In this document: one piece after another, positions 1 to 11,086 of the stretch | Numbering within the stretch: the stretch's first letter is position 1 | Layout of the letters: each line of letters opens with the position of its first letter | NCBI GenBank assembly: GCA_936450465.1 | Contig: OW388303.1 | Coordinates: 11,129,021-11,193,020, forward strand | Direction: 5' to 3' | Length of the DNA stretch: 64,000 bases | Source of the DNA: Gibbula magus | Lineage: Eukaryota > Mollusca > Gastropoda > Trochida > Trochidae | Translations under genes and position numbers: made by a program | The notes under the pieces: model-generated | Database searches by the model: none | The model's input: the letters and a program-made list of their open reading frames with translations, nothing else | What the model was told of the DNA's origin: nothing

Positions 1-324
1 ACACATAGGGCGTTTGTATAATGTTACATGCTGCGTGTTGACGACAAGTGCTCTATTTACATCAGTATAGACTGACATCTGCATGCATATATGGAAGGAG
101 AATTGTGTAGATCAATATCAACATTCATGTAATGACATCATTTTATTGTTTTAATGTTTTCATTTGTTAAATAGAAACATTTGTATAGCGCCAATATCCA
201 GCACTTCTCAAGGGTACTTTGATTTCCAAGCCTCCATCACTGGATTTATTTGTTAAAAATATGTTTTTATAATACCATTTAATCACAAATTGCATGTACA
301 TCTAGTGTCATGACGGTGTGATAT
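1..324. other. No recognisable feature
   Basis: AT-rich sequence with no exon, RNA or repeat structure that I can support. Confidence 0.5.
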
Positions 325-600
325 GGTAATAATAATGATGTTTGCTCACCGACATTATTACCCTGGCGGATTGTACTTTTTCAAAGCTGCTTGAGTGCCC
401 TGAGAGTCCATTTCGGACAGTACACCCGTATAACCAGGTACCCATTGTACAGCTGGGTGGACTGAGTGCAATGTGGATGAAGTGCTTTGCCCAAGGACAG
501 AACACAGCTTTCGACCCAAATCACAAATCTTTTGTGTCTCCACTTGGATTCGAACCCAGTGGCAGACACGCTAACCACTACACCACCGTGCTCCACCGTA
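325..600 (-). mobile_element. tRNA-derived SINE (family A), minus strand
   Basis: On the minus strand the copy starts near 600 with a tRNA-like head. An A-box-like GTGGTTAGCG segment (about 569-584) and a B box reading GGGTTCGAATCC (546-557) form the split RNA polymerase III promoter. The head lacks a normal anticodon arm. The body contains TTGGGCAAAGCACTTCATCC and ACCCAGCTGTACAATGGGTA, a core shared with degenerate copies near 6.1 and 46.7 kb. It ends in an (ATT)n-like tail near 325-345. Such SINEs are moved by partner LINE proteins and encode nothing, so open frames here are incidental. The core could belong to one of the wide metazoan SINE superfamilies, but I cannot say which. Confidence 0.8.
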
Positions 601-1680
601 CTGTTGAGCAAACTCGTAGAAACAGATATTGATCAGTTATGAACGTTCGATTCTCATGTGAATTGTGTTTTAGTACAAATACTTGTGATTATCATATGAT
701 TTGACACGATGACATAAGTATTAAGGAAGAAGTTAAACTATATACAGCATTTCAAAAGAAGATTGTCATCATTGTCAGAACATGTCATACCGAAAAAATA
801 TATATCAGATATGACAAAAATAGTCTAATATCGACAGTGTTAATACCCAATCTCTTAATCTACCTTCGTTTTGCCTCGTTGTCTTTCTCTATGCGACCAT
901 AATCCATCATCATTTCTTTGAGCAAAACCAAAATAAATTAACTTTACCTATTTGGGTTCACGATCAATAAAGCTTTGGGAGTTCCTGATGAAACATGATG
1001 TGAATTCAATGTTACAAATTAGTAAGGGATCCAGCATGCAAAACTAATCAACAAAGATTTTCTGAATCAATAAGCCGACGAAGACATGGTACAAGAAAAC
1101 AATACTAAACTGAGGTACAAAAGAAACTTTCAACTGTATTGTTTCACTCATACAGTACAAATAACAAAAGAAATTGATATGATAAAACCGGGATATTATT
1201 TAATGTTCAATGTTGACTGATTCGGCAAACAATCAAACTCGTTTTTTTAAAACATGCAGAGTTAGAGTCACTGTAAGGACCAAGGGGTATAAACTCATTT
1301 TTACACCGATATGACCCCTACCATGTTTATAATGTTGTAAATGTGTGCAGAATGAGGCACATTTATTGATTTTCACTTAGCATATGTCTTATATGTCGAT
1401 GATTTATTAATTAATTTTAAGAATTTATTTTATTTTGGAAAAATTTATTAATTTAAAATTTGTACCAAAAACATTAAAACCACATGGAATTAATCCTTGG
1501 CTGGTGACTAAACGCCTGCACTTTTCAGTTTTAGAGTACGACTTCGAAAACATAAGATATATGTAACTGAAAATCAAACACATGATTAAACCAGCTGAGG
1601 TGTAAACTTTCTTTTGTACCTCAGTTTAGTGTGTTCATATTATAAGACAATACTAGATATGTTACCTTGTTCTTCAGCAT
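601..1680. other. Gene-free stretch with one dispersed repeat fragment
   Basis: No exon or RNA gene seen. Positions about 1300-1400 (ATGACCCCTA, GTAAATGTGTGCAGAAT, CACATTTATT) match 30030-30110 closely, so this is a dispersed repeat fragment of unknown class. Confidence 0.5.
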
Positions 1681-1682
1681 CT

Positions 1683-1905
1683 GGGCCGTGTTCAAGAGAG
1701 GTTTCAAAGTAATCGCTCAATTAGCGATTACTTTTAAACCTCGCTTGAACGCGATTGCTCAATGTAGCGCTACGTAGCAAGGCGAGCACACTTCGAGGAA
1801 TTTGCACGGTGTCGTTCAAGAGAGAATAAGCTCTACTTGAGCGCTACATTGAGCGATCAATGAGCAATTTAAGCGCTCGCTGTTATGGAACGGAGCCCTG
1901 ACGTT
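1683..1905. mobile_element. Small MITE-like inverted-repeat element
   Basis: The left end GGGCCGTGTTCAAG loosely mirrors the right end, which reads GGGCTCCGTTCCAT on the minus strand. A strong internal hairpin spans about 1689-1750 (GTTCAAG, GAGGTTT and AAAGTAATCGCT arms around CAATT). A second inverted pair, GCTCAATGTAGCGC at about 1758-1771 and its complement at about 1839-1852, folds the middle. No coding capacity. The end sequence recalls hAT-type MITEs, but I found no clear 8-bp target duplication, so the class is uncertain. Confidence 0.5.
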
Positions 1906-2250
1906 TCGGATTTTAAACATGAAGAGGTACAATTTAAATTTCCTGATTTTTTTCATTTGGGCTTTATAGAGTTCCAGTACGTTGGGAATTCGAAAGGAAA
2001 CATGAACGGTCCCCGTATGATCCCTTAATACTTAATTCTCTTAATAAGACGTACAGTTGTTGCCACGGGCATCTGGACACTGACAAGACTCATCAATAAA
2101 TTGACAAAGAGGGATAATTTAGCCATCAATCGGGAGACAACATGCAGTATGAGACTGTATAGCTCTAGTTACCACCTTGCAGAAGGAAAAATTTATCTCC
2201 GGTGGTAGCTTCACACTAAGTGTAAGGACTTAGATAGAACAGGGAATACA

Positions 2251-2597
2251 TACAGCAAAAATAACTTCATTTCTGTTGTTGCGGAAATGAAACGGATTTT
2301 GGGTAATATAGATTTCCGCAACGTTTCCGCTCTGCTGAAATGAAGTTATCCGTTTCCGCTTCATTTCCGTAATGGAAATAGTCAGTTGTTTATTTCCGTT
2401 GCGTTTTTTAGATGGAAACTACATTTGTATATTTCCATTGTGTTTCCAACAGCAGTAAATTAAAAGATTTTTGGATAGGACAGATTTCCACATCGTTTCC
2501 GCATCCGGAATAACAACTACATTCAAACTGCGGAAATATTGCGGAAATGAACAGTACCCAAATTTGGGTACTGTTCATTTCCGCAATATTTCCGCAC
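2251..2597. repeat. GCGGAAATG-family element with a perfect 68-bp palindrome
   Basis: The segment opens with CAGCAAAAATAACTTCATTT, the inverted form of the right end of the element at 10454-11020. It is built from GCGGAAATG motifs and their complement CATTTCCGC in both orientations. It ends in a perfect palindrome, 2529-2562 against 2563-2596, with 34-nt arms, no loop and no mismatch, centred on CCCAAATTTGGG. No coding role is evident. It is probably a partial or rearranged relative of the 10.5-kb element. Confidence 0.7.
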
Positions 2598-3386
2598 ACT
2601 GAATTTTTTTTAAAATGTTAATGTAGGCTTAATGCCAATGTGTGTTTGTTTATGTTTGCAACTCTAACATCTTGCTGAAAACCGTGTCCTGTTCTCTAAA
2701 TTACAAATATGAATATATTTGGGAAAAGGTTATTTGGCCAAATAGCTAATGTTATTAATACAAAATACACAAGAAACAAACCTATATTGTCTTTGTCTTA
2801 TCTACATATATCAACATTAATATTAGGTTATTTCATTTTGGAAAACTAAAAGAGTTGACATACATTATGTCGTTTCTAAGGGTCTCAAAATCATAAGAGT
2901 ATAAAAAATGTTGTTACAATTGCATATAGCTCATATAGCATCTACAAATCAAATTAGGTATTTCCTCTTCCAAACTTCCTTGAGATGTTTACCAAAAATC
3001 ATTACCCGAAGCCTGCTTAATATTAAAATGATTTAAATGTCAGACAATAACATTATTATGTTCAAATATGTAGTCAAAGGAATTAAACTTAGCAATTTTT
3101 AGAAATATTGATTAACATTGAAAGGAAATCAAAATGGTAAAAAAGGACAACATTGTGATCTGTAAATGTGTAAATTTAAAAAATATATGCAATAAATAAT
3201 TACATAATTTAAAATATGTCCCGGCCTAAATTTTATATACACTGCGTGAGCAGACTACATAATATTTTGAGGTATCTGACGTAGATATTCTTTGACCTAA
3301 TTTTGTATTTGATTAACTGGAAATATATAATATAAATAACCCGAGGTCTCAAACATTTGGGCTGATTTTGTCATTCAAACTTACAG

Positions 3387-3490
3387 GAAGCCTTGCTTAC
3401 AAGGACATGAAAGAGAAAATGCAGAGCAAGAGCCTTCTACATGCTATATGAGAGCTGTCTCTAGTACTTCTATCCAGCAATGAAAGCCAG
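3387..3490 (+). pseudogene. Putative upstream exon with an in-frame TGA
   Basis: A 104-nt segment lies between an acceptor (TTCAAACTTACAG) and a donor (CCAG then GTACTG). In the one frame compatible with the exon at 5870 it is open for 31 codons (KPCLQGHERE early, SSTSIQQ late). A TGA at 3481-3483 follows, then AAG CCA G. The trailing G joins AA of the next exon to give a Glu codon, so splice phase is right on both sides of the intron. TGA could be a CGA (Arg) codon lost by CpG deamination, which would make this a pseudogene or a null allele. The exon may also be false, with the match due to chance. The other two frames are closed. Confidence 0.4.
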
Positions 3491-3509
3491 GTACTGTAAA
3501 TACTTAAGT

Positions 3510-4330
3510 CTTGCTGTATATGGGCTTATGGCAAGTCATGGTGTCCGGCGTCCGGCCGTCCGTCTGTAAACTTTTCACTTTTTAGCTCATCAGATGCTCA
3601 ATAGAATTTATTAATTAAATATTGAAAAGGATCCTATGAAACTATGAACCTATGAGAAACAGGATTTTTAGAAACAAATCGGGGCTCTTTTTCATTATGT
3701 AATAAATGTTGATACTTCTAGGATAAAAATAGGAAGTAAAAAATAAACTGCAAAGGTCTACATTATTTATAATGAATATGGATTAATGTGTAACCAATTT
3801 TGATAATAAATTTGATGACTGAGCAGTGACTTACTATGTGATATCTTAACCTTTTCCTTCGGGATAATTAATAACATGATTCCTTGTGAGCTTCAGAGCC
3901 AGTGGCTCTATTTTTTTACTTCTTCTCCAGAACCAATAACTCTAGGGAGCTGAATTTTTATGTGCAGACTCCTTGGCCTATGGAGATTCTAAATTGATTT
4001 CCGGACCCTGTGAGCCCAAATAAGGGCCACAGGGGTAATAACCTAAAAAGCTATTTTCAGCTTTTTCTCCAGTCTCAAAAACTCTAGAAAGCTGAAATGT
4101 AATGTACAGACTCTTTGGACAATTTTGGGATTCTAAGTTATAGATTTGGTGACCTTCTCACTCAAAATATGGATCACAGGGGTCACCACCTAAAAAACCT
4201 GCTGTAATGAACTGTGAACATGAGATTTTATGTGCACTTCATTCAGTAAAATAATCTCATATATAAGACCTGAGGGAGTGTAACATGTGCTTTGAGAAAT
4301 GCAGTGATTAAGAAAAGAAAGAAACTTTGC
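3510..4330 (+). repeat. Dispersed molluscan repeat (GTCCGGCGTCCG family), copy 1
   Basis: Starts with TGGTGTCCGGCGTCCGGCC and TGTAAACTTTTCACTTTTTAGCTC. It continues into tandem degenerate units of roughly 150 bp, each with TTCTCCAG, AACTCTAG-GAGCTGAA, TGTGCAGACTCYTTGG, GATTCTAAATTG, TTTGGTGACC and a CACAGGGGT block. It ends with GAACTGTGAACATGAGATTTTATG and ACATGTGCTTTGAGAAA. The same order recurs at 8005-8960. I recognise the family as common in mollusc introns and flanks, but its transposon class is not clear. Confidence 0.65.
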
Positions 4331-4639
4331 ACTTAAACTTATTCAATAGTAATGTGAAATATATATCAACTTAAGAGTAATATCTATGTCATGGACACGT
4401 TTGATGTAATCAATTTTGAATAAGAACTATTGAATAGCCTGTGAACTGAACATTGTGACAGGCCGCATAGGTAAAAATTGAAGAGAGAGGAGATAAAAAT
4501 GTTTATTTTACATTAGATATGTGAACTGAATATAACTGATGATCAAATAAGATAAGAATATTAGAACTAGCTACATGAGATTGTGATACCACAATGACAT
4601 AATCTTCTCCAGAACAGAAGAATAAATAAGTGTGGGTAA

Positions 4640-4862
4640 AAACACATTTAAAATTAGGAGATAAACCTACTGTGTTTTTAACTTTTTGTGAGTCTAAAGT
4701 AGATTCGATACCGATTTTTATCATTCGGAGCCGAACGCGTCAGCGTGAGGCTTCAAATGATAAAAATCGGTATCGAATCTACGTTAGACTTCGAAAAGTT
4801 AAAAACACAGTTGGTTATCTCCATTCTACCATGACCAGTTATCAGCGTATTTAAATGTGTTT
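4640..4862. mobile_element. Palindromic MITE-like fold-back element
   Basis: Ends AACACATTTAAA (from 4641) and TTTAAATGTGTT (to about 4862) are inverted. Inside, long arms carry TGTGTTTTTAACTTTT, GTAGATTCGATACCGATTTT and TATCATT, mirrored at about 4757-4810. The loop around 4728-4755 contains GAACGCGTCAGCGTG. The two arms are nearly identical, so the whole unit is one hairpin. No coding content and no recognised class. Confidence 0.65.
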
Positions 4863-5509
4863 CTTTGACACTGCGGAAGTGAACTGAGTGATGCGGTAAT
4901 CGGTTGAACCCATTTTTCTTCAGGTATGACGCATCACATTTCCGTTGTTTTCGATACGGTAGAAATTTTCTAACTAGTGAAATTAACAATTCATTCTTAA
5001 TAAAATATGATAATTAAGTGATAACATAGATTTTAATCAAATAGAAGATACAAGTTTGTAAATCTTAACGTTCGTTCACGGTTTATGGCGGTCTTGATCG
5101 ACTATACTGTAGTTCACTGTTTAAAACATCGGTCCAAATTAGAATAACTTTCCAAAACAGATACACAGATCAAATTATGTAGAAGGAACACATGATGAAA
5201 ACCGTAAAGTGAAGATAACTGATTTACGCATGTTTATTTCAATGACATAGCTTGGCCTAGAATCTTACGTCACTATGTATCCAAACGCGGTAAATCGCCG
5301 TTCACAAAAATCGTGTTCGAAACGCCGTTTGACCATAAAATAAACCAATCAAAAACAAGGATTTTAAAATGTCATGGAAGAATACAAGTTCAATGGCTGT
5401 GGGTCCAGGACCTGCATGTTGTGTAATTGCATTGAGTTGAACTGGGGAGTGACCACTCCCTGTAAAGAGCTAGCTAGCTGTTAGTGCTACTACACAGAGG
5501 TTTCAAGTC

Positions 5510-5650
5510 TTACACTCAGATGCTCAAAAGAATTGATTAAATGTTGAAAAGGAGCCTATTTGTAGAAAAGTCATTGATTATTTATTTCTTGTAAAATATC
5601 TGTTCAGTTACTTATTTTCTCTTCTTGTTTTATCTAAAAGAATATATAAA
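5510..5650 (+). repeat. Fragment of the GTCCGGCGTCCG repeat family
   Basis: CAGATGCTCAAAAGAATT, ATGTTGAAAAGGAGCCTAT and TTCTCTTCTTG match the part of copy 1 around 3590-3640. This is a short diverged fragment inside the intron upstream of the 5870 exon. Confidence 0.5.
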
Positions 5651-5869
5651 ATCATACTAGTTATCGATAGGCATTCTGATTTGCTTGAACCACATAAAAC
5701 ACTGGAATGTTTGATGCAAATTGCATTTATGTTAAAATACTGTATTTCACATGTATATCTTGATATAGATCATACAAAGACTAGCTGTCAATGGCTCCAT
5801 TCTTCAAATCTTTCAGTCATTACAATGTGTGCTACATTATACAACAACGTCAACTGTTTTGTTTTTCAG

Positions 5870-7067
5870 AATGTATGTTACAAGCTACTCTTCGCTTCAA
5901 CGAGAACCGCGCAAACACACAGTCAAACCAGACTACTGAGTTTGAGTTTTCTACCCAAGAGCAAAGAAAGGAACACACTCTGTTGTCAAACCTGTCAATG
6001 ATGGACCAAAATATGGTAGGAATGTAAGAAAACATTTTTTAATGTAGAACTAGAGATGAAATAACTCAAATTATGATTTTGGAGCTCAGTAGTGTAGGTG
6101 TGTTAACAAGTGGCCTGGTACCAGCAGCCTCATTCTGTTTTGTGTCCCTGGACAAGGCAGTTCATCCATATGCACTCAGGGATAAACCTAGGATGCGTTT
6201 CTGCATCAAAATACAAAAACCTGTTACATATATATGTGTTTCAAAGTCTGATATCATGCAATAGTAACATGTACCATTGTGCATGGGGAGTCTTCTATTG
6301 TTTTGAGAACATAAATATTTTTCACTTGCCACAGTGGCCTCAAATTTGGGTCAAAGGGGTATGACAACCTAAAGATATATATTTTCATCTTCTTCTCCAT
6401 TTTGAAAACTATTTGAGTGTTTTTTTATACTTATGATAAATACTTCTGGAAAATTTACAGCTTGAAACTTATTTATTGTGTTGTTTAAGCCTGTTGAGCT
6501 ACAGAGCCTATGGTACTTGTTTATATATGAATAAGTTTAACATAATTATGTCCTCCGATAATTTTTTCGGGAGACATAATGTTTTCGCCTCCGTCCGTCA
6601 TTCCGTTATTCTGTCATTCCGAAATGCTTTCTTTTCCGTGCCATATCTCAAAAAACGTTCAATATTTGTTCACCAAACTTGGTATGTGGTTAGACCTAGT
6701 GGTGGAGTGGTGCCTTCTAGTTACAACCTTTCCTGTTTGTCAATTTCTTTGGACATTATGATTGCTTTACTCTTGTCTGAATGATTTTATTATAAAAATC
6801 CATTTGAAAATTATGAATTATGTCTACAGATATTGGCCACAATAAAATATTAACATGGGCTCTCTGATTGATTATTTTTTTTAAAACTGTCTCTTTCACT
6901 CACTTTATCAATAACACTATATTTGCAGAACATGTGGATTTCCTCAAGGATGCCAATTCTACAAGCTGCCCATGGAGGACTACAAAAGACTCACTTTTGC
7001 AGACTCAGCATTTTTCACCCCCAGTTCAAAGAAAAAAGAGGAGAGGAGCTTGATACAAGCTGAATGA
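5870..7067 (+). CDS. Last two coding exons of an unidentified host gene
   Basis: Exon 5870-6023 follows a strong acceptor (TTTGTTTTTCAG) and ends at donor GTAAGA. Exon 6929-7067 follows acceptor CTATATTTGCAG and ends at TGA 7065-7067. The phases fit: the first exon leaves AT and the second supplies A. The joined frame stays open, with pieces such as CMLQATLRFNENRAN, TEFEFSTQEQRKEH, LSNLSMMDQNMVG and then TCGFPQGCQFYKLPMEDY, FADSAFFTPSSKKK and a final SLIQAE. The product end is hydrophilic, Gln/Asn-rich and then Lys-rich, with no signal peptide, membrane segment or domain I recognise. The 905-nt intron holds a SINE fragment and two repeat-family pieces. The phase also joins the possible exon at 3387-3490. 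Earlier exons probably lie to the left of the window. I do not know the function; the coding and splicing evidence is fairly good. Confidence 0.55.
6090..6190 (+). mobile_element. Degenerate SINE body fragment (family A)
   Basis: TGTCCCTGGACAAGGCAG, TTCATCCATATGCACTCAGG resemble the body of the SINE at 325-600 on the opposite strand. The tRNA head is not recognisable. It sits in the intron between 6023 and 6929. Confidence 0.45.
6280..6420 (+). repeat. Fragment of the GTCCGGCGTCCG repeat family
   Basis: TGGCCTCAAATTTGGGTCA, AAGGGGTATGACAACCTAA and TTTTCATCTTCTTCTCCA match the tandem unit of the copies at 3.5-4.3 and 8.0-9.0 kb. Confidence 0.45.
6545..6790 (+). repeat. Dispersed repeat starting with an ATTATGTC hairpin
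   Basis: ATTATGTCCTCCGA and CGGGAGACATAAT form a short hairpin. They are followed by GCCTCCGTCCGTCATTCCGT, CCATATCTCAAAAAACGTTC and CACCAAACTTGGTATGTGG. I know this layout as a frequent molluscan interspersed repeat. Two overlapping open frames here (from 6476 and 6579) are by-products of the repeat. Confidence 0.6.
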
Positions 7068-7600
7068 ATGTTGATGCTGGTCACAATGATATTACCTCAG
7101 ACCGTGCGTTTAAAGTAAACATTATGATGCTGCATCGGATCAACTTTCATGGTGATCGAAGGGAAATACATGAATGATTTGGCTTGCTTGAATGAAATAT
7201 TTTCTTGATTTATATTGTTTTCAAATCATACATTTTTTTAGGCATTTTGACAGTTCTACATTACTTATGTGAAGAAATTGAACTGAAAACGTTTTGAATT
7301 ATTTTCTTCATTTCGATAACACTGTCATAATCAGACTGCCATATGAAAAACTTTCTATTATTTGATCCTGTAACCAACACAATATCCGTTCATGAACTGT
7401 TTATAAATTTATCATATTTATCATATTTATAAGTATATTATATTTAATCAACAAACATTTTGCTTGGATTTATGAACTGTGAACTTTTGTCATGTATGAG
7501 ACAAGATTTGTGGCTGTGAAATTAAGTTTAAATCTTAAAACATAAATTCAATCTGCATTTTTAGTTTAAACATAGCCTGTTTCAATATTTATTAGATAGA

Positions 7601-7606
7601 AATAAA
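7601..7606 (+). promoter_or_regulatory. Candidate polyadenylation signal
   Basis: AATAAA lies about 530 nt after the stop codon of the 5870-7067 gene, with no clear earlier AATAAA, so a 3' untranslated region of roughly 550 nt is possible. In AT-rich DNA this hexamer also arises by chance. Confidence 0.35.
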
Positions 7607-8004
7607 ACTATGAGTCTTCATAATCTATAATGTCTATAAACAAGAAATGAAAGAAATTGTTAAAAGTTTACACATGTAAAATTTTTGCAACTTTAAAAAA
7701 AAACTATTTTGTAGACCGGCATCAATAGTCCCTTTTATAATCCCTTTTTGTGTAGGTTTATATGTTAACCAGAGTCTGAGACCTAGTTTATTCATAACCA
7801 TTCGTACAATATTCCTTTTTGGAAGTGAGATGAAGACTGTTTACAGATAATTTGGAAATTACTTAGTGAACGTTTGCTGATCTTGTGTCAACATTGTTAT
7901 TGAGTTTTGATTATCGACCATATATTGAATTTTAAGAAGTAGCAATGCAATGACAATCCTATTATCCAATTACCTGTAGAAAAGCATTTTGTAATCTGTA
8001 TTTT

Positions 8005-8960
8005 TAGCTTATCAGGCCTGAAAGGTCCGATCATCCAGGACTCATGGCATCCATCTGTAAACTTTTAGCTTTTTAGACTTCTTCTCCAGAACCAATGACT
8101 TTAGAGAGCTGACATTTTATGTGCAGAATCTTTGGCCACAATGGGGTTTTTAAATTGTAGATTTGGTGACGCTGAGATCAATAAAGGGTCACAGGGGTCA
8201 CAACATTAATAACCTATTTTCATCTTCCAGTATCAAAAGGTCAAGAGAGCTGACATGTTGTGCTTGTCCTTGGTCAATGGGGATTCTAGATTTTTTATTT
8301 GGTGAGTCCATGACCCCAAAAAGGTCACAACCTCAAAACCTATCTTCATCTTCTCCAGTAGGAAAAGCTCTAATGGGTGGGATAGTGCAGTGGTTAGCGC
8401 GTTCGGGTTTGGATCAAGAGGTCCGGGGTTCGAATCCTGCCAGGGGCACGGCAACTTTGTCTGCAGTAGAGAACTGTTCTACACGCAGTAAGGTTTGGGT
8501 GCAATGCTACATTGAATTTCAGTGCAGTACCACACATGGCGTTGTGAGGTTTCTCCCTGCCATAATACTAGCAGCCGCGGTATAAGTGAAATACTCTTGA
8601 AAGCGGAGTTAAACCCATCCTCATCTCACCTCACGAAAAGCTCTAGAAAGCTGAAATGATGTGTACAGACTCATTGGCCACAACATTATAAACCTATTTT
8701 CATTTTCTTCTTCAGTTCCAAAAGGTCTAGAGAGCTGAAATGCTGTGTGAAGAATCCTTGGCTAATCGGCATTCTAAATTGTAGATTTGGTGACCCCATG
8801 ACCCAAAATATTGATTACAGGGTCACAACCTACAACAAAACTATTTTACAAGCTTTGAACTGTACTCTTGAGATTTTATGTACTCTTCACTTCAGTCAGT
8901 ATAGAGACTAACAAATATGTGAGTTCTAACACATGCTTTGAGAAAGAAAAATTGAGACTT
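8005..8960 (+). repeat. Dispersed molluscan repeat (GTCCGGCGTCCG family), copy 2
   Basis: Begins with TTTAGCTTATCAGGCCTGAA and GGTCCGAT, the usual palindromic start of this family. It continues through TGTAAACTTTTAGC and several tandem units (8085-8225, 8225-8360, 8640-8700, 8700-8830). It ends with GAGATTTTATGTACTCTTCA and ACACATGCTTTGAGAAAG, as copy 1 does. A SINE is inserted at 8373-8634. Confidence 0.65.
8373..8634 (+). mobile_element. tRNA-Arg-like SINE (family B), copy 1, with 11-bp target duplication
   Basis: The head is tRNA-like: A box TGGTTAGCGCG, then GGATCAAGAGGTCC and B box GGGGTTCGAATCC. The sequence around TTCGGATCAAGAGG in the sister copy at 37.5 kb matches a tRNA-Arg(TCG) anticodon arm. 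The body runs through CTGCAGTAGAGAACTGTTCT, ACACGCAGTAAGGT and TTTCTCCCTGCCATAAT. The tail is CTTGAAAGCGGAGTTAAACC followed by CTCATCTCACCTCAC. GAAAAGCTCTA at 8362-8372 and 8635-8645 is a perfect target duplication, so insertion was LINE-driven. The host sequence is a unit of the GTCCGGCGTCCG repeat, which is therefore older. Confidence 0.9.
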
Positions 8961-10450
8961 GAAAATTAAGAATTAAGGGTTTAAAAAAACATTGAATGTA
9001 ATATTTATTTAGTAAAAACCATCTTTTTATGACTTTCATATAAGTAATTATAAAAAAAACATTTTTTTATTGAAAGGCTATTATGTAAAAGTAATTGGTA
9101 AAAGCATCCCTTTCCTTTAAAAAAGTATCTTGTAGTTAGTATGATTCAATTTTGAGCTGCAGCCCACTTTCATTATTAGGCACACCTAACAACATGACAA
9201 TACTCATGTTTGATGTTATACAATGTTATTTTTATGTTTCTGTCTCGCTGATTTTGTAATCAGCTTTTTGACATATATGTACCAGAGCGGCGTTGAAATA
9301 AGCCCTTTTTTACTTGTTCGCCAATCCTATTTTCATGTAAATGAAATAAAATACGTTTAAACCATAATGTAAGAAGTAATACTGTTCTTCAGCTGCTAAT
9401 TCTATGTTAAGATAATACTGTTGCTATTGATATCTATTTAACCAGATTGTTTTATTTTTTCCAAGTCAGAATTTAACATGTAATTCAAAAGTGCAATTTA
9501 AATGACTATTGAATAATTGTATAGCAATGTTTGAAACAATAATATAATTTATTTAAGGGAAGGTGATTTTGTATGTGATTGTAATGGATAAATTCCCAAC
9601 TAAATAAGCCTTTTCTCTAACAACTTTGTTTTTCTTTATACTTCTTTTGTTTAAAAAAATACAGACTGAAAATGTGTATTTTAATCTGAATATAAACGGG
9701 GGAAATGTATTTTAAAAATCTGAATTGTTTAAATTAATCAGTCAAACTTTAAAGTTGAAAGTCAAGTAATGTTATGTTTCTTAACATAACATTTTTGCCT
9801 GAAGGTGTGCAAACTGTAACGAATATATCATATTCTTCTTTATTTAAATATGTTATTTGTTTGTACTTGTCAAGTAATTACTAAATGTCAATGATAATGT
9901 AAAATACAGGTATTTCAACTTTTAAATTTTTTGATTGAAAAACATATTAGATTTGAATCAACTTACTAGTACTTTTCCCACTATACATCCATTCATCTGT
10001 TTTATCAACTTACCTATTCCATGTACATCAATCTCATCTGTTGTAAAAACATTCAACTGGCTTCCAATCACCTCGCTAATCCTTCATGCAGTCTCCGTTA
10101 ATTCCACTCAATTAGCTATTAAACCTTTGACCATCAACTCTATTTATTGTATAAACAACTCATCTCCAATCTGTTGTAAAAACAATTTATTGTTTCCCCC
10201 TTATGTATCACTTGCACAAGTTAATACTTTGTTAATAAAATGAATTGGATTGTTCTTTATGCTCCGTTGTCATTTCTATTTACATGTTCATTGTCAAGAT
10301 AGAAATCTCGTCATTGAGTGGATTTCTATTGTTTGTCAATGAGGCTATAGGTGTTAATGACCACTGCAGATCATACTTAGAATCCAGTACTGCGATTAAG
10401 CTGAATTCTGTTTGTGGGATAAATAATGCGGAAGTACCGCTAATAATAAA
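8961..10450. other. Gene-free AT-rich stretch
   Basis: Homopolymer-rich sequence with no exon, RNA or repeat structure that I can support. The open frames at 9935-10243 and 10245-10466 have no coding character. Confidence 0.5.
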
Positions 10451-10453
10451 GTT

Positions 10454-11020
10454 GCAGCAAAAATAAGGATATATGGTTGCGGAAATGCAATGGAAATCAT
10501 CCAGATTTATTATAGTTGCGGAAATGCAATGGAAATCATCCAGATTTATTATAGTTGCGGAAATGCAATGGAAATCATTTGGATCTATGGTTGCGGAAAT
10601 GCAATGGAAATCATCCAGATGTATAGTTGCGGAAATGTAATGGAAATCATCCAGATTTATTCTAGTTGCGGAAATGCAATGGAAATCATCCAGATTTATA
10701 GTTGCGGAAATGCAATGGAAATCATCCAGATTTATTCTAGTTGCGGAAATGCAGTGGAAATGTTATGTTTTTATTAATGCTGAAATGCTGCGGAAATCAT
10801 GAGGATTATAATGAATGAATTTCTGTTTGCGGAAATCTGACGGAAAGTGGGTAACTGAAACCTGGCGGAAATCTTCCGGAGAATGGTTCATTATTCATTT
10901 CCGCACTTGCGGAAATGAACAGGAAATTTGCGGAAACGTAACAGAAACTATATGTAAAGTAAAATTTCCGTCACATTTCCGCAATATTTCTACCTTGCGG
11001 AAATGAAGTTATTTTTGCTG
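10454..11020. mobile_element. Inverted-repeat element built on GCGGAAATG minisatellite
   Basis: The left end GCAGCAAAAATAA (10454-10466) is inverted at the right end, TTATTTTTGCTG (11009-11020). The interior holds a tandem array (10478-10760) and more GCGGAAATG and CATTTCCGC motifs to 11003. The outer motif CAGCAAAAATAACTTCATTT also starts the segment at 2251. It looks like a non-autonomous DNA element that has captured or grown a minisatellite. I see no clear target duplication. Confidence 0.6.
10478..10760. repeat. 36/39-bp minisatellite, about 7 units
   Basis: The unit begins TTGCGGAAATGCAATGGAAA and continues TCATCCAGATTTATTATAG; some units lack 3 bp. All unit lengths are multiples of three, so the array keeps one open frame (10490-10777) encoding repeats of MEIIQIYYSCGNA. 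I treat this as a consequence of unit length and not as a gene: the same motif runs on beyond the frame and in inverted form elsewhere. Confidence 0.85.
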
Positions 11021-11086
11021 TGACAGATTGCAGTCGAAAATGCCATCATTTAAAGTATTTAAATACAAATAGAAATAGCGTCATTG

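Noticed and set aside
342..632. Open reading frames over the SINE on both strands
   Set aside because: They arise from SINE sequence and differ between strands; no coding signal.
8163..8585. 140-codon open frame
   Set aside because: Spans the GTCCGGCGTCCG repeat and the SINE insertion, so it is a chance frame across two repeats.
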